Positions 47,425-55,490 of a stretch of DNA of 64,000 nucleotides are shown here, in pieces. The notes under the pieces were generated by a model that saw only the letters and a list, made by a program, of their open reading frames with translations, was not told where the DNA came from and made no database searches. A program made the translations under genes and the position numbers. Source of the DNA: Amycolatopsis acidiphila. Its GTDB lineage: Bacteria > Actinomycetota > Actinomycetes > Mycobacteriales > Pseudonocardiaceae. The DNA is taken from positions 2,294,001 to 2,358,000 of the forward strand of contig NZ_CP090063.1 in NCBI RefSeq assembly GCF_021391495.1. The letters are read 5' to 3'. Numbering within the stretch: the first letter of the stretch is position 1; the number at the start of each line of letters is the position of its first letter.

Positions 47425-49356
47425 TCACCAACGGCGTACCCGGCAATGCCCAGCCACCCCGCGACGGCGACGCGGCAACGGCAGCCGACTGCCCGAGGCC
47501 GACGCGGCAGCGCCCAGCCACCCGCCAATGGCGACCTGAGGCGAACCCGACAGCGCCCAGCCACCCCACCACGGCGACCCGGCAACGGCAGCCAAGAATG
47601 CCCGCGCCCAGCCCCGCTCCCTTACCCCGATCCTCAGCGTCCCTGGCGGTGGACACGCCGGGTCAAGGGTGGACGAAGTCCTTCGCGCAGTAATGCCGCG
47701 TAGTTGAGGGTTGGGTGGGGTTGTCGAGGGTGGTTGCGGGTTGGGGGTGTAGTAGCCGGTGGAGGTTCTGGTCAGCGGTTTGGGTCGTGCCCATTCCGCG
47801 AGTTGGGTTAGCAGGTTGTGGGATGGGATGTTCGGTCGTGTGGCCAATTCCGTGGCGTTCCAGTGGCGGTCGGGATCGGTGGTCATTAGGGCGATGACGC
47901 GGGCGTGGCGTGTGGTGGGCCGGGGTTTGGTTCGGTCGCGTGGCCGTGCCGGGCGTGGCGGTGGCGTGGTCAGAGCTGGGGTGTGGATGACGATGTCGAT
48001 CGCGGTGATTGTGGTTGCGGTGGCGGGGCGGTCGTCGTCGCGGTTGAGGTAGCGGGATGTGCTGCATTTGACCTTGCGGGCGCTGTATCGGGACCGGCGT
48101 GGGGGCAGCAGCGTGGCCAGGACGGCGCGACCGAGGGCACCGAGGCTGTCAGCGCCCGGGTCCGGGCAGACCCCGGCGGCGGCGGTGAGTTGGTCGCGGG
48201 CGGTTTCCAGGGCGGTGGTGAAGCTGGCCCGGTCGGGGTCGATACCCGGTTGGGACTCGATCGCGGTGACCATCGCGGTGCGCAGCAGTTGATAGACGGT
48301 CAACAGGGCCCAGATCTCTTGTTCCAGGCCGGGCCGGTCACCGGAGCGCAGGACGTGCCCGTCTAGCAGGGTGTGGCGCGGGGCGAGGTAGGCGGTTTCG
48401 ATTTCCCACCGCTCGTGGTAGAGCCGGATCAGCGCCGTGGCGGGGTAGCGGGCGTGGTCGGTCAGTGTGGTGATCAGCCGATAGGGGTCACCGACGCGGC
48501 TGCCGTCGGCGCCGGTCACGGCCAGTTCGGCCTCGATGATCCGCACCCCGAGACCGTCCGGAGTGGACAAGTAGGAGCCGTCGGGCAGGTGCCGCAGCAC
48601 CGGTGGGTTGCGGGTGGATTTGGCGCGGGCCAGCAACATGGCCCCGGTGGCGGCGACCTCGGTGAAAAACCCGGTGGCGTCGAACGCTCGATCCACCAGC
48701 AGCAGCATGCCCGGCCCCAGCTTGGGCAGCAGTCGCCGGGCCAACCCGGTTTCGTCTCGCTCGCTGGCCTGCCCGATCACGGCGCCCAGTAGGGCGCGGG
48801 TGCCGGTCTCGGCCGGCGTCATCAACCGCAGGGTGGGATATCCGGCGAAGCCCATCCGGTAGCGGATCCGGCCCAGCCGGCACCGGTTGCGGTCGGTGTC
48901 GGGCACCTTCAGCGAGTTGAGCCCGTCGAAGGCGACCGTACGCAGCCCGGCGACACACACACCGGGAGTGCGGGGCTGGGCCAGCGGCCCAGCGACCACC
49001 TCGAACAGGGCTTTCAACGGTGCCGGTCCCAGCCGGCGGCGCAACTCCCGCAGGGCTTTCTCCGACGGACGTGGCAGCGCCAGACCTGCCAACCCGGCGG
49101 TCAGTTCGTCCCAGACTCGCGCGTATCCCAGCCGGGGGAACAACCCCAGCGCGAGCACAAAGTACACCCCCACGCGAGAGGGCAGATCCCGCAGTCGACG
49201 CTGCACCGTCCGGGTGTGTTCCAGCACGTCATCGACCATCTCGAACGGCAGGTAGCGAGTCAATTCACCCAGATGTCCGGGGGCGAATACACCCCCGGCG
49301 ACCGTGACGGCACGGGTGATCGTGATGGTATCGAGGGTCGTGGCAGACTGCGGCAT
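47425..49356 (-). CDS. IS4-family transposase (frame runs past the element's end)
   Basis: 643 aa as read. ATG at 49356 has GGAG on the minus strand. The N-terminal IS4 domain (MVDDVLEHTRTVQRRLRDL) is followed by a DDE core: Asp in AFDGLNSLK, Asp in LLLVDRAFDATGF, and Glu in LYHERWEIETAY (the Y-R-E signature). A short winged-helix-like tail (HWNATELATRPNIPSHNLLTQ) ends near the element's left end. The frame then continues about 88 codons into host DNA, so the native stop is missing or was supplied by the target. Probably intact for the catalytic domain. Confidence 0.85.
   Translation of the reverse strand: MPQSATTLDTITITRAVTVAGGVFAPGHLGELTRYLPFEMVDDVLEHTRTVQRRLRDLPSRVGVYFVLALGLFPRLGYARVWDELTAGLAGLALPRPSEKALRELRRRLGPAPLKALFEVVAGPLAQPRTPGVCVAGLRTVAFDGLNSLKVPDTDRNRCRLGRIRYRMGFAGYPTLRLMTPAETGTRALLGAVIGQASERDETGLARRLLPKLGPGMLLLVDRAFDATGFFTEVAATGAMLLARAKSTRNPPVLRHLPDGSYLSTPDGLGVRIIEAELAVTGADGSRVGDPYRLITTLTDHARYPATALIRLYHERWEIETAYLAPRHTLLDGHVLRSGDRPGLEQEIWALLTVYQLLRTAMVTAIESQPGIDPDRASFTTALETARDQLTAAAGVCPDPGADSLGALGRAVLATLLPPRRSRYSARKVKCSTSRYLNRDDDRPATATTITAIDIVIHTPALTTPPPRPARPRDRTKPRPTTRHARVIALMTTDPDRHWNATELATRPNIPSHNLLTQLAEWARPKPLTRTSTGYYTPNPQPPSTTPPNPQLRGITARRTSSTLDPACPPPGTLRIGVRERGWARAFLAAVAGSPWWGGWALSGSPQVAIGGWLGAAASASGSRLPLPRRRRGVAGHCRVRRW
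47448..47625 (+). repeat. Three degenerate copies of an intergenic repeat
   Basis: Copies begin at 47448, 47512 and 47555, each with GCCCAGCCACCC. The first and third continue with ACGGCGAC(G/C)CGGCAACGGCAGCC (about 39 bp alike); the middle copy is truncated. The third copy extends into AAGAATGCCCGCGCCCAGCC, shared with the inverted copy at 40571. Non-coding as far as I can see. Confidence 0.65.
47647..47690. repeat. Left outer arm of the inverted repeat around the IS
   Basis: CGGTGGACACGCCGGGTCAAGGG pairs at 22 of 23 positions with the reverse complement of the right arm ending at 49552. CGCGCAG lies at the inner end of both arms. The middles differ in sequence and by 3 bp in length. Confidence 0.75.
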
Positions 49357-49504
49357 TGGCGGGACTCCGGCAAGCAAGGTGATCTAGGCAATCCCGTGCT
49401 CTACCGGAGTTCTGCCTTATCCCCGCTCCCGCCACGCCTGACACAACCAACACTTGATCAACTCGGTCTTGCCAGGCACCCTCGCGGCTTAACTACGCGG
49501 CATT
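47692..49504 (-). mobile_element. IS4-family insertion sequence, about 1.8 kb
   Basis: Imperfect terminal inverted repeats AATGCCGCGTAGTTGAG (47692-47708) and its counterpart at 49488-49504 match at 16 of 17 positions. They enclose one transposase gene. No obvious direct target duplication is visible at the ends. Longer inverted similarity continues outside both ends (see 47647-47690 and 49505-49552), so the exact boundary is uncertain. Confidence 0.78.
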
Positions 49505-49552
49505 GCTGCGCGCAGCGACGCCGAAGGCGCCCTTGACGCGGCGTGTCCACCG
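49505..49552. repeat. Right outer arm of the inverted repeat around the IS
   Basis: Reads CTGCGCG...CCCTTGACGCGGCGTGTCCACCG, the inverted partner of 47647-47690. Without the IS the two arms would form a palindrome of about 95 bp centred on the insertion point. Confidence 0.75.
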
Positions 49553-49594
49553 TTGGACGATCAGCGATCGGGGCGGGACGGACATTCCCAACCA

Positions 49595-49710
49595 CCCGCG
49601 CGCAGCGCGCGCCCCCGCGCGAAGCGCGGCTAGCGCCCCGCCAAGCGCGGCTCCCCGAACGCCCCCGCGCGAAGCGCGAACCCCCGCGCTGCGCGCAGGG
49701 GAAAAGATCA
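49595..49710. repeat. Cluster of CGCGCGAAGCGCG hairpin repeats
   Basis: CCCCCGCGCGAAGCGCG occurs twice as an exact direct repeat, about 50 bp apart. A GCCAAGCGCGGC variant lies between them, and CGCGCGCAGCGCG and GCGCTGCGCGC border the group. Each unit can fold into a short GC hairpin. No coding potential is seen. Confidence 0.6.
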
Positions 49711-49791
49711 AGAGAGTCCTCGCCGGACGGGCAGGCTCAAAGATGAGCCAGGAAAAGCCCCTACGTCACCTCATGCAGATGGTCGAGTCGT

Positions 49792-49930
49792 GTGATCATC
49801 CCGTCGCCCGCGGTTTGTGCATATCACTTTGAGCCAGACCCGCAAGCCTGCGTCGTCGGCTGCCCGAAAGCAGGAGGGGTGCGGCTCCGCCTCAAAGTGA
49901 TGCCACGAGTTCAGGCGACGGGATGACCAC
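49792..49930. repeat. Long two-block inverted repeat (about 140 bp)
   Basis: The outer block pairs at 16 of 17 positions (49792-49808 with 49914-49930) and the inner block ATCACTTTGAG (49823-49833) pairs perfectly with CTCAAAGTGAT (49891-49901). The parts between the blocks differ, and the 57-nt centre has its own CCTGC/GCAGG stem. A further palindrome CCAACTC-T-GAGTTGG follows at 49931-49945. It lies just beyond the GH65 stop. The whole 49553-49971 stretch has no gene that I can support. Confidence 0.7.
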
Positions 49931-49971
49931 CCAACTCTGAGTTGGCCCCGCACCCCGCCGGCCGCCTGCGC

Positions 49972-52356
49972 CTACGACTGCGGCACCGGATTCTCCGGCC
50001 TCAACCCCTCCGGCCTGCGGCGGGACGGGGCGCGGCCCGGGGGCTGGTGCGGGGCCGGTCCCGGGTCGATCCCCGGGATGGGCAGGGTCACCGGAGTCTC
50101 CTCGACCGTGCAAGGGGCGCCGTGGTGGGTGATCTCCACCGGCTTTCCCGACATCAGCCGGTAAGTCGCCTTGTCGGCGTGGATCTCCACCGCGAACCTG
50201 CTGCCGCGCACGCACATCCGGAACCCGATCCGGTCCAAGGCCGGCGGCAACCGGGGCGCGAAGGTGATCTCGCCCTCGTGGTCGCGCATCCCGCCGAACC
50301 CTGCGACGAAGCCCAGCCACGCCCCGGCCAGCGAGGCCATGTGCAGTCCATTTCGGACGTTGTTGTGCACGTCGTGCAGATCCGTCAGTGCCGCTTCGCC
50401 GACGTAGTCGTACGCCAGGTCGAGATGCCCGACCTCCGCCGCCATCACGGCCTGCGTCGCCGCGGACAGCGAGGAGTCGCGCACCGTCCGGGCCTCGTAG
50501 TACGCGAAGTTGCGCGCTTTCTCCTCCGGCGTGAACGCGTCACCGCACAGATGCATCGCCAGCACGAGATCCGCCTGCTTCACGACCTGCTTGCGGTACA
50601 GGTCGAAGTACGGGTAGTGCAGCAACAACGGATAATGCTCTGGCGGCGTTTCCGCGAAGTTCCAGTCCACATGCTCGGTGAACCCCTCGGACTGCGGGTG
50701 CACCCGGCGCTCGGCGTCGTACGGCACGAGGATCCGGGCCGCCGCGTCGCGCCATTCTTCCATTTCCTGTTCGGTGACCCCGATCGCCGCGGCGACGTCC
50801 GGTATCCGCGCGCAGGACGCGGCGGCCTCGCGCAGGTTCCGCCGCGCCATGAGGTTCGTGTAGACGTTGTTGTCCGCCACCGCGGAATACTCGTCCGGCC
50901 CGGTCACCCCGTCGATCCGGAACCGACCGTGGAAGTCGAAATGCCCGAGCGACATCCACAACCGGGCCGTCTCGGCGAGCATCTCCGTGCCGCAGCCCCG
51001 TTCGAACTCCTCGTCCCCGGTCGCGGCCAGGTAACGGGCGACCGCGTCGGCGATGTCGGCGCTCACGTGGAACGCCGCCGTGCCCGCCGGCCAGTAGGCC
51101 GAGCACTCGGCGCCGTTGATCGAGCGCCACGGGAAGGCCGCGCCCCGCAGGCCCAGCTGCGCGGCCCTGTCTCGTGCCTTGTCCAAAGTGGAATGGCGCC
51201 AGCGTAGCGCGTCCCGCGCCGCCTCCGGCATCGTGTACGTCAGGACAGGCAACACGAAGGATTCGGTGTCCCAGAACGCATGCCCGTCATAACCGGGACC
51301 GGTCAAGCCCTTGCCGGGAATCGCCCGGCTCTCACCGCGGGCCCCGGCCTGCAGGATGTGGAACAACGCGAACCTGGTGGCCTGCTGCAGTTCCGGATCG
51401 CCGTCGACCTGGATGTCCGCCGTGGCCCAGAAATCGTCGAGGAACGCCTTCTGCTCCGCCAGCAGTCCGTCCCAGCCGGTCTGCACGGCGCCGGCCAGCG
51501 CCGCGTCGACCTGCGCCCGCAACGCCGGGATCGACCGCTGCGCGGACCAGCCGTAGGCCAGGAACTTCGTCAGCCGCAAGCGCTTTCCGCGGGGCACGTC
51601 CACAGCGACCGTCAGCCGCGCCAGGTCGTCCTCCTCGCTGATCGTGGTGCGCAGTCCGTCGGGCGACTCGATGAGGTGGTCCATCGCCGCCGCGATCCGC
51701 AGCCCGGAGCGCCTGGTCTGGTGCACCAGCACCGCGCGGTACTGGTCGGCGAAGGAGAACTCCGCCGCCAGCGGGCTCTGCAGCGCGGCGGCCACCCGCG
51801 GGTCGCTGGTATCGGACTCGATCGGCTCGTTCGCGAGCAGATCCGACTGCAGCACCAGCTGCGTGTCGTCGTCCAGCGGCTCGACCTCGTACCGGATCGC
51901 GACCACGGCACGCTGGGTGAACGACACCATCCGCTGGGTGCGCACCCGGACGTGCCGGCCGGTGGGGGAGACCCAGTCGGTGTTGCGGGTGAGCGTGCCG
52001 GAGCGGAAGTCCAGCGTGCGGTCGTGCGCGGTCGCGGTGCCGTAGCGCATGTCGAACGGCTCGTCCTCGACCAGCAGCCGGATGATCTTGCCGTCGGTCA
52101 CGTTCACGACGGTCTGCCCGGCCTCGGGATAGCCGTAGCCGGCCTCGGCGTAGGGCAGCTCGTGCTCCTCGTAGAACCCGTTGAGGTACGTGCCGGGCAG
52201 CCCGCGTGGCTCACCCTCCTCGAACGTGCCGCGCAGGCCGATGTGCCCGTTGGCGAGGGCGAAGGTCGATTCGGTGCGCTGCAGCTGGTCGACCGCGAGG
52301 CCGCGCCAGGTCAGCTGCCACGGGTCGCATTCGTACCCTTCGACCGGTGTGGTCAT
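49972..52356 (-). CDS. Glycoside hydrolase family 65 protein (disaccharide phosphorylase type)
   Basis: 794 aa. GH65 architecture: N-terminal beta sandwich (LANGHIGLRGTFEEGEPRG), (alpha/alpha)6 barrel with GHAFWDTESF and the catalytic Glu489 in TGPDEYSA, C-terminal beta domains. Family members phosphorolyse or hydrolyse maltose, trehalose, kojibiose or nigerose. The adjoining beta-phosphoglucomutase-like gene, overlapping by 4 bp, favours a phosphorylase releasing beta-glucose-1-phosphate. The disaccharide is not determinable. The last 35 residues are a Pro/Arg-rich tail. Confidence 0.9.
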   Translation of the reverse strand: MTTPVEGYECDPWQLTWRGLAVDQLQRTESTFALANGHIGLRGTFEEGEPRGLPGTYLNGFYEEHELPYAEAGYGYPEAGQTVVNVTDGKIIRLLVEDEPFDMRYGTATAHDRTLDFRSGTLTRNTDWVSPTGRHVRVRTQRMVSFTQRAVVAIRYEVEPLDDDTQLVLQSDLLANEPIESDTSDPRVAAALQSPLAAEFSFADQYRAVLVHQTRRSGLRIAAAMDHLIESPDGLRTTISEEDDLARLTVAVDVPRGKRLRLTKFLAYGWSAQRSIPALRAQVDAALAGAVQTGWDGLLAEQKAFLDDFWATADIQVDGDPELQQATRFALFHILQAGARGESRAIPGKGLTGPGYDGHAFWDTESFVLPVLTYTMPEAARDALRWRHSTLDKARDRAAQLGLRGAAFPWRSINGAECSAYWPAGTAAFHVSADIADAVARYLAATGDEEFERGCGTEMLAETARLWMSLGHFDFHGRFRIDGVTGPDEYSAVADNNVYTNLMARRNLREAAASCARIPDVAAAIGVTEQEMEEWRDAAARILVPYDAERRVHPQSEGFTEHVDWNFAETPPEHYPLLLHYPYFDLYRKQVVKQADLVLAMHLCGDAFTPEEKARNFAYYEARTVRDSSLSAATQAVMAAEVGHLDLAYDYVGEAALTDLHDVHNNVRNGLHMASLAGAWLGFVAGFGGMRDHEGEITFAPRLPPALDRIGFRMCVRGSRFAVEIHADKATYRLMSGKPVEITHHGAPCTVEETPVTLPIPGIDPGPAPHQPPGRAPSRRRPEGLRPENPVPQS

Positions 52357-53096
52357 GCCTTGTCCCCCAGCAGGTCCGCGAGGTCGTCCACCACCACGTC
52401 GGCGCCGTGCGCCCGCAGCTCGTCCGCCTGGTTCGCGCGGTTCACGCCGACGACGTACCCGAAGTTACCTGCCCTGCCCGCCTGCACCCCGGCCAGCGCG
52501 TCCTCGAACACCGCGGCCCGCGACGGGTCGACGCCGAGCGCCTTCGCCCCGGCGAGGAACGAGTCGGGCGCGGGCTTACCGCGCAGGTGGTCGCGCTTGA
52601 GCACCAGGCCGTCGACCAGTGCCTTCACGAACCGGCTCAGCTTCGCGGCCTCCAGCACCGCGGCGCCGTTCGCCGACGAGGTCACGACCGCGATCGCCAG
52701 CCCGGCCTTCTGCGCCTCCTCCAGGTACCGCACCGAGCCTGGATACGGGTCGACCCCGCGCTCGTCGATGATCCGCAGCACCAGCTCGTTCTTGCGGTTG
52801 CCCAGCCCGTTGACCGTGGGCGTGTTCGGCGGGTCGTTGGGGTCACCCTCGGGCAGGGTGATGCTGCGGGAGGCGAGGAACGCGCGCACGCCGTCCGCGC
52901 GCGGCCTGCCGTCCACGTGCTGCGCGTAGTCGGCGTCGGTGAAGGGCCGGAAGCCGGCCCCGTCCCGTTCCCGCAGGAACGCGTCGAACGTCTGTTTCCA
53001 CGCCTCGCGATGCAGCGCCGCGGTACCGGTCAGCACGCCGTCGAGATCGAACAGGCAAGCTGAAATTCCTTCGGGCAACCCGATCATGTCTCGCAC
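52353..53096 (-). CDS. HAD hydrolase, beta-phosphoglucomutase-like
   Basis: 247 aa. HAD motif I FDLDGVLT (nucleophile Asp17, acid/base Asp19), motif II TSS, motif III Lys in RGKPAPDSF and FEDALAGVQAG. The cap domain with a DYAQHVDGRPRADGV stretch matches beta-PGM, which converts beta-glucose-1-phosphate to glucose-6-phosphate through the bisphosphate. GTG at 53096 or ATG at 53087. Coupled to the GH65 gene, so the two plausibly form a disaccharide-use pathway. Confidence 0.88.
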   Translation of the reverse strand: MRDMIGLPEGISACLFDLDGVLTGTAALHREAWKQTFDAFLRERDGAGFRPFTDADYAQHVDGRPRADGVRAFLASRSITLPEGDPNDPPNTPTVNGLGNRKNELVLRIIDERGVDPYPGSVRYLEEAQKAGLAIAVVTSSANGAAVLEAAKLSRFVKALVDGLVLKRDHLRGKPAPDSFLAGAKALGVDPSRAAVFEDALAGVQAGRAGNFGYVVGVNRANQADELRAHGADVVVDDLADLLGDKA

Positions 53097-53114
53097 CGTA
53101 CCTGTCCCGACCGG

Positions 53115-53471
53115 CTAAGGCAGTGTGCCCGGATGGGGCCGGACGTGGTGGATCAGCTCGTGCACGGTCGCGTCGGCGAGGCGGTAGCGGACCACCCGGC
53201 CCGAGCGGTGGCCGGTCACCAGCCCGTGCGCGCGCAGCAGCCGCAACGCCTGCGAGACGGCCGTGTCCGTCATGCCCGCCGCGACCGCGAGGTCGGTCAC
53301 CGCGATCTCGCGCGCGTAGTGGATGCAGACGAGCAGCGTCAGCCGCGACGGATCGGCCAGGACGGAGAACCGTTCGGCCCACTGCTGCACGACCGCGCGG
53401 TCGCCGAGGCCGTCGAGCGCGGCCGCGACCGCGCCCGCGTCGATCACCCGTCGTTCCGGCTCGTCAGGCAT
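53115..53471 (-). CDS. ArsR-family metalloregulator-like repressor
   Basis: 118 aa, ATG at 53471 (an in-frame ATG at 53486 is an alternative). Single winged helix: FSVLADPSRLTLLVCIHYAREIAVTDLA then TDTAVSQALRLLRAHGLV as the recognition helix. The C-terminal DATVHELIHHVRPHP carries four histidines, like the nickel/cobalt sensing sites of NmtR/KmtR relatives, but the exact ligand spacing differs. It is divergent from an amidase gene 54 bp away rather than a metal exporter. Metal response is therefore a guess. Confidence 0.82.
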   Translation of the reverse strand: MPDEPERRVIDAGAVAAALDGLGDRAVVQQWAERFSVLADPSRLTLLVCIHYAREIAVTDLAVAAGMTDTAVSQALRLLRAHGLVTGHRSGRVVRYRLADATVHELIHHVRPHPGTLP

Positions 53472-53525
53472 ACCCCATCGTCTCATCACGATCACCACCA
53501 GGCGTTCATGCCCCATCATCGGACA

Positions 53526-54938
53526 ATGGACGAAATCTGCTTCATGTCCGCGCTCGGGCTGCGCGCCGCGCTCGGCTCCCGGGAACTGTCCGCGCGCGAG
53601 GTGGTCCAGGCGCACCTGGACCAGATCGAGCGCGTCAACCCCGCGGTCAACGCCGTGGTCACGCTCGTCGCCGAGCGGGCGCTCGACGCCGCGCACGCGG
53701 CCGACGAGCTGGCCGCCTCCGGGGCCGAGCTGCCGGCGTTGCACGGGCTTCCGGTGGCGCACAAGGACATGCACGACACCGCCGGCATCCGCACGACCTA
53801 CGGCTCGCCGCTCTACGCCGAGCACGTCCCCGAGCGGGACGAGCTGATCGTCGAGCGGATGCGCGCGGCCGGCGCGATCACGACCGGGAAGACGAACGTG
53901 CCGGAGTGGGCCGCGGGCTCGCACACGTTCAACCCGGTGTTCGGTGTGACGCGTAACCCCTACGACCTGGACCGCTCCGCCGGTGGCAGCAGCGGGGGCG
54001 CGGCGGTCGCGCTCGCGTGCGGGATGCAGCCGATCGCGGACGGCAGCGACATGGGCGGCTCGCTGCGCAACCCGGCGTCCTTCGGCAACGTCGTCGGCTT
54101 CCGGCCGTCGCCGGGCCGGGTGCCGAGCACGACGTCGCGGCTGGGCTGGAGCACGCTCGCCGTGCAGGGCCCGATGGCGCGGTCGGTCGCCGACGCCGCG
54201 CTGCTGCTGTCGGTGCTCGCCGGCCCGGACGCCCGCGTGCCGATTTCCCTTGCGGAACCCGGTTCTTCGTTCGCCCGGCCGCTGGCGCGCGACCTGACCG
54301 GCGCCCGGGTCGCGTGGTCGCCGGACCTCGGCGGCGCGGTCCCGGTCGAGCCCGAGGTGCGCTCGGTCGTCGAGGCGTCGGCGAAGGTGTTCGCCGGGCT
54401 CGGCTGCGTCGTCGAGCGGGACTGCCCGGACTTCTCGGGCGCGGAGGAGGTGTTCCGGACGCTGCGGGCCTGGCAGTTCGAGGTGCAGTTCGGTCCGCTG
54501 CTGGCGACCGGGCGGCTGAAGGACACCATCGTCTGGAACACCGAGCTGGGGCGCCGGCTGACCGGGCCGGACCTGGGGCGCGCGGAGGTCCTGCACACCG
54601 AGCTGTTCCGGCGGGTGCACGAGTTCTTCACCCGTTACGACTTCCTGCTGCTGCCGGTGAGCCAGGTGCCGCCGTTCGAGATCGGGCAGGAGTACCCGCC
54701 GCAGGTCGACGGGGTGCGGATGGAGAGCTATCTCGACTGGATGCGCTCGGCGTACTTCGTCTCCGCCACCGGCTGCCCCGCGCTGTCGGTGCCGGGCGGG
54801 TTCACCCCCGGCGGGCTGCCCGTCGGCGTCCAGGTCGTCGGGCCGCATCGCGCCGACTTCGCCGTCCTGCAGGCGGGGCACGCCTTCGAGACCGCGACCT
54901 CGTTCGCAACGCGACGTCCGTCACTGGTGACCGATTAA
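53526..54938 (+). CDS. Amidase-signature family amidase
   Basis: 470 aa, full length. Catalytic triad Lys80 (AHKDMHD), Ser155 (SAGGSSGG) and nucleophile Ser179 (GSDMGGSLRNP). It hydrolyses a carboxamide; the substrate is unknown and it is not GatA by context. The usual GSDTGGS reads GSDMGGS. The ATG at 53526 lacks a strong ribosome site. Its stop codon lies inside the first half of a twin palindrome (54936-54951). Confidence 0.9.
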   Translation: MDEICFMSALGLRAALGSRELSAREVVQAHLDQIERVNPAVNAVVTLVAERALDAAHAADELAASGAELPALHGLPVAHKDMHDTAGIRTTYGSPLYAEHVPERDELIVERMRAAGAITTGKTNVPEWAAGSHTFNPVFGVTRNPYDLDRSAGGSSGGAAVALACGMQPIADGSDMGGSLRNPASFGNVVGFRPSPGRVPSTTSRLGWSTLAVQGPMARSVADAALLLSVLAGPDARVPISLAEPGSSFARPLARDLTGARVAWSPDLGGAVPVEPEVRSVVEASAKVFAGLGCVVERDCPDFSGAEEVFRTLRAWQFEVQFGPLLATGRLKDTIVWNTELGRRLTGPDLGRAEVLHTELFRRVHEFFTRYDFLLLPVSQVPPFEIGQEYPPQVDGVRMESYLDWMRSAYFVSATGCPALSVPGGFTPGGLPVGVQVVGPHRADFAVLQAGHAFETATSFATRRPSLVTD

Positions 54939-54980
54939 GACAACTGTCATAGGATCGCGGGAGGTATGACGATCGTCTTA
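54936..54980 (+). promoter_or_regulatory. Twin inverted operator over a promoter
   Basis: TAAGACAACTGTCATA (54936-54951) and TATGACGATCGTCTTA (54965-54980) are inverted copies matching at 13 of 16 positions; each is itself partly palindromic (GACGATCGTC fully). Between and around them, GTGACC (54927) and TAGGAT (54950-54955), 17 bp apart, look like a promoter, so one site covers the spacer and the other the start region. This geometry is that of a repressor site, most like a TetR-family one. Confidence 0.65.
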
Positions 54981-54989
54981 GGAGCGGCC

Positions 54990-55490
54990 ATGACAGCGCA
55001 GCAGGACTCGCGGCAGAAGACCATCACCTGGCAGGACCCACTGGCCGCGGCCGAGCTGGGCCGGGCGATGCCCGGGCTCGAGTACCTCACCGCGATCGGG
55101 GAGGGCCGGATCCCGGCCGCGCCGATCAGCGCGCACCTGGGCATGCGGCTGGTGAGCGTCACCGACGGCGAGGTCGTCTTCGCCGCCACGCCCGACGAGT
55201 CGCTGTACAACCCGATCGGCATGATCCACGGCGGCGTCGCCGCGACGATGCTCGACTCGGCGGTGGGCTGCGCGGTCCACACGAAGCTTCCCGCCGGGGT
55301 CGGGTACTCGTCGGTCGAGCTGAAGGTCAGCTACCTCAAGGCGATCCACCCGTCGGCGGGCGAGATCCGGGCGCGCGGGTACGTGGTCAAAGTGGGGTCG
55401 CGGGTCGGGTTCGCGGAGGCCGAGCTGCGGGACGAGGCCGGCACGTTGCTGGCCACAGCGTCCGGTACCTGTCTGGTCATGCGGCCGTGA
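54990..55490 (+). CDS. PaaI-type hotdog-fold thioesterase
   Basis: 166 aa, ATG with AGGAG 5 bp upstream (an earlier ATG at 54966 falls in the operator). One hotdog domain with NPIGMIHGGVAATMLDSAVG, the HGG(V/A) and Asp of PaaI-like acyl-CoA thioesterases. It should cleave an acyl- or aryl-CoA in the cytosol. Its stop overlaps the next gene. Upstream operator suggests induction by a small molecule. Confidence 0.9.
   Translation: MTAQQDSRQKTITWQDPLAAAELGRAMPGLEYLTAIGEGRIPAAPISAHLGMRLVSVTDGEVVFAATPDESLYNPIGMIHGGVAATMLDSAVGCAVHTKLPAGVGYSSVELKVSYLKAIHPSAGEIRARGYVVKVGSRVGFAEAELRDEAGTLLATASGTCLVMRP

Larger units (their letters stand above)
47370..47691. other. Gene-free region with degenerate repeats and IS flank
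   Basis: 322 bp between the small acidic gene and the insertion sequence. It holds the GCCCAGCCACCCC repeat copies (47448-47625) and, from 47647, the left arm of the inverted repeat around the IS. No native gene is supported; only the run-off end of the transposase frame passes through it. Confidence 0.7.

Noticed and set aside
47448..47625. CRISPR-like array
   Set aside because: Only three degenerate copies with unequal spacing (64 and 43 bp) and no cas genes nearby.
47663..48067. Alternative minus-strand frame at the transposase 3' end
   Set aside because: Pro/His/Arg-rich out-of-phase frame; the main frame keeps a sensible winged-helix-like tail.
49560..49830. Short open frames between the IS and the GH65 gene
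   Set aside because: They run through hairpin repeats, lack ribosome sites and have low-complexity products.
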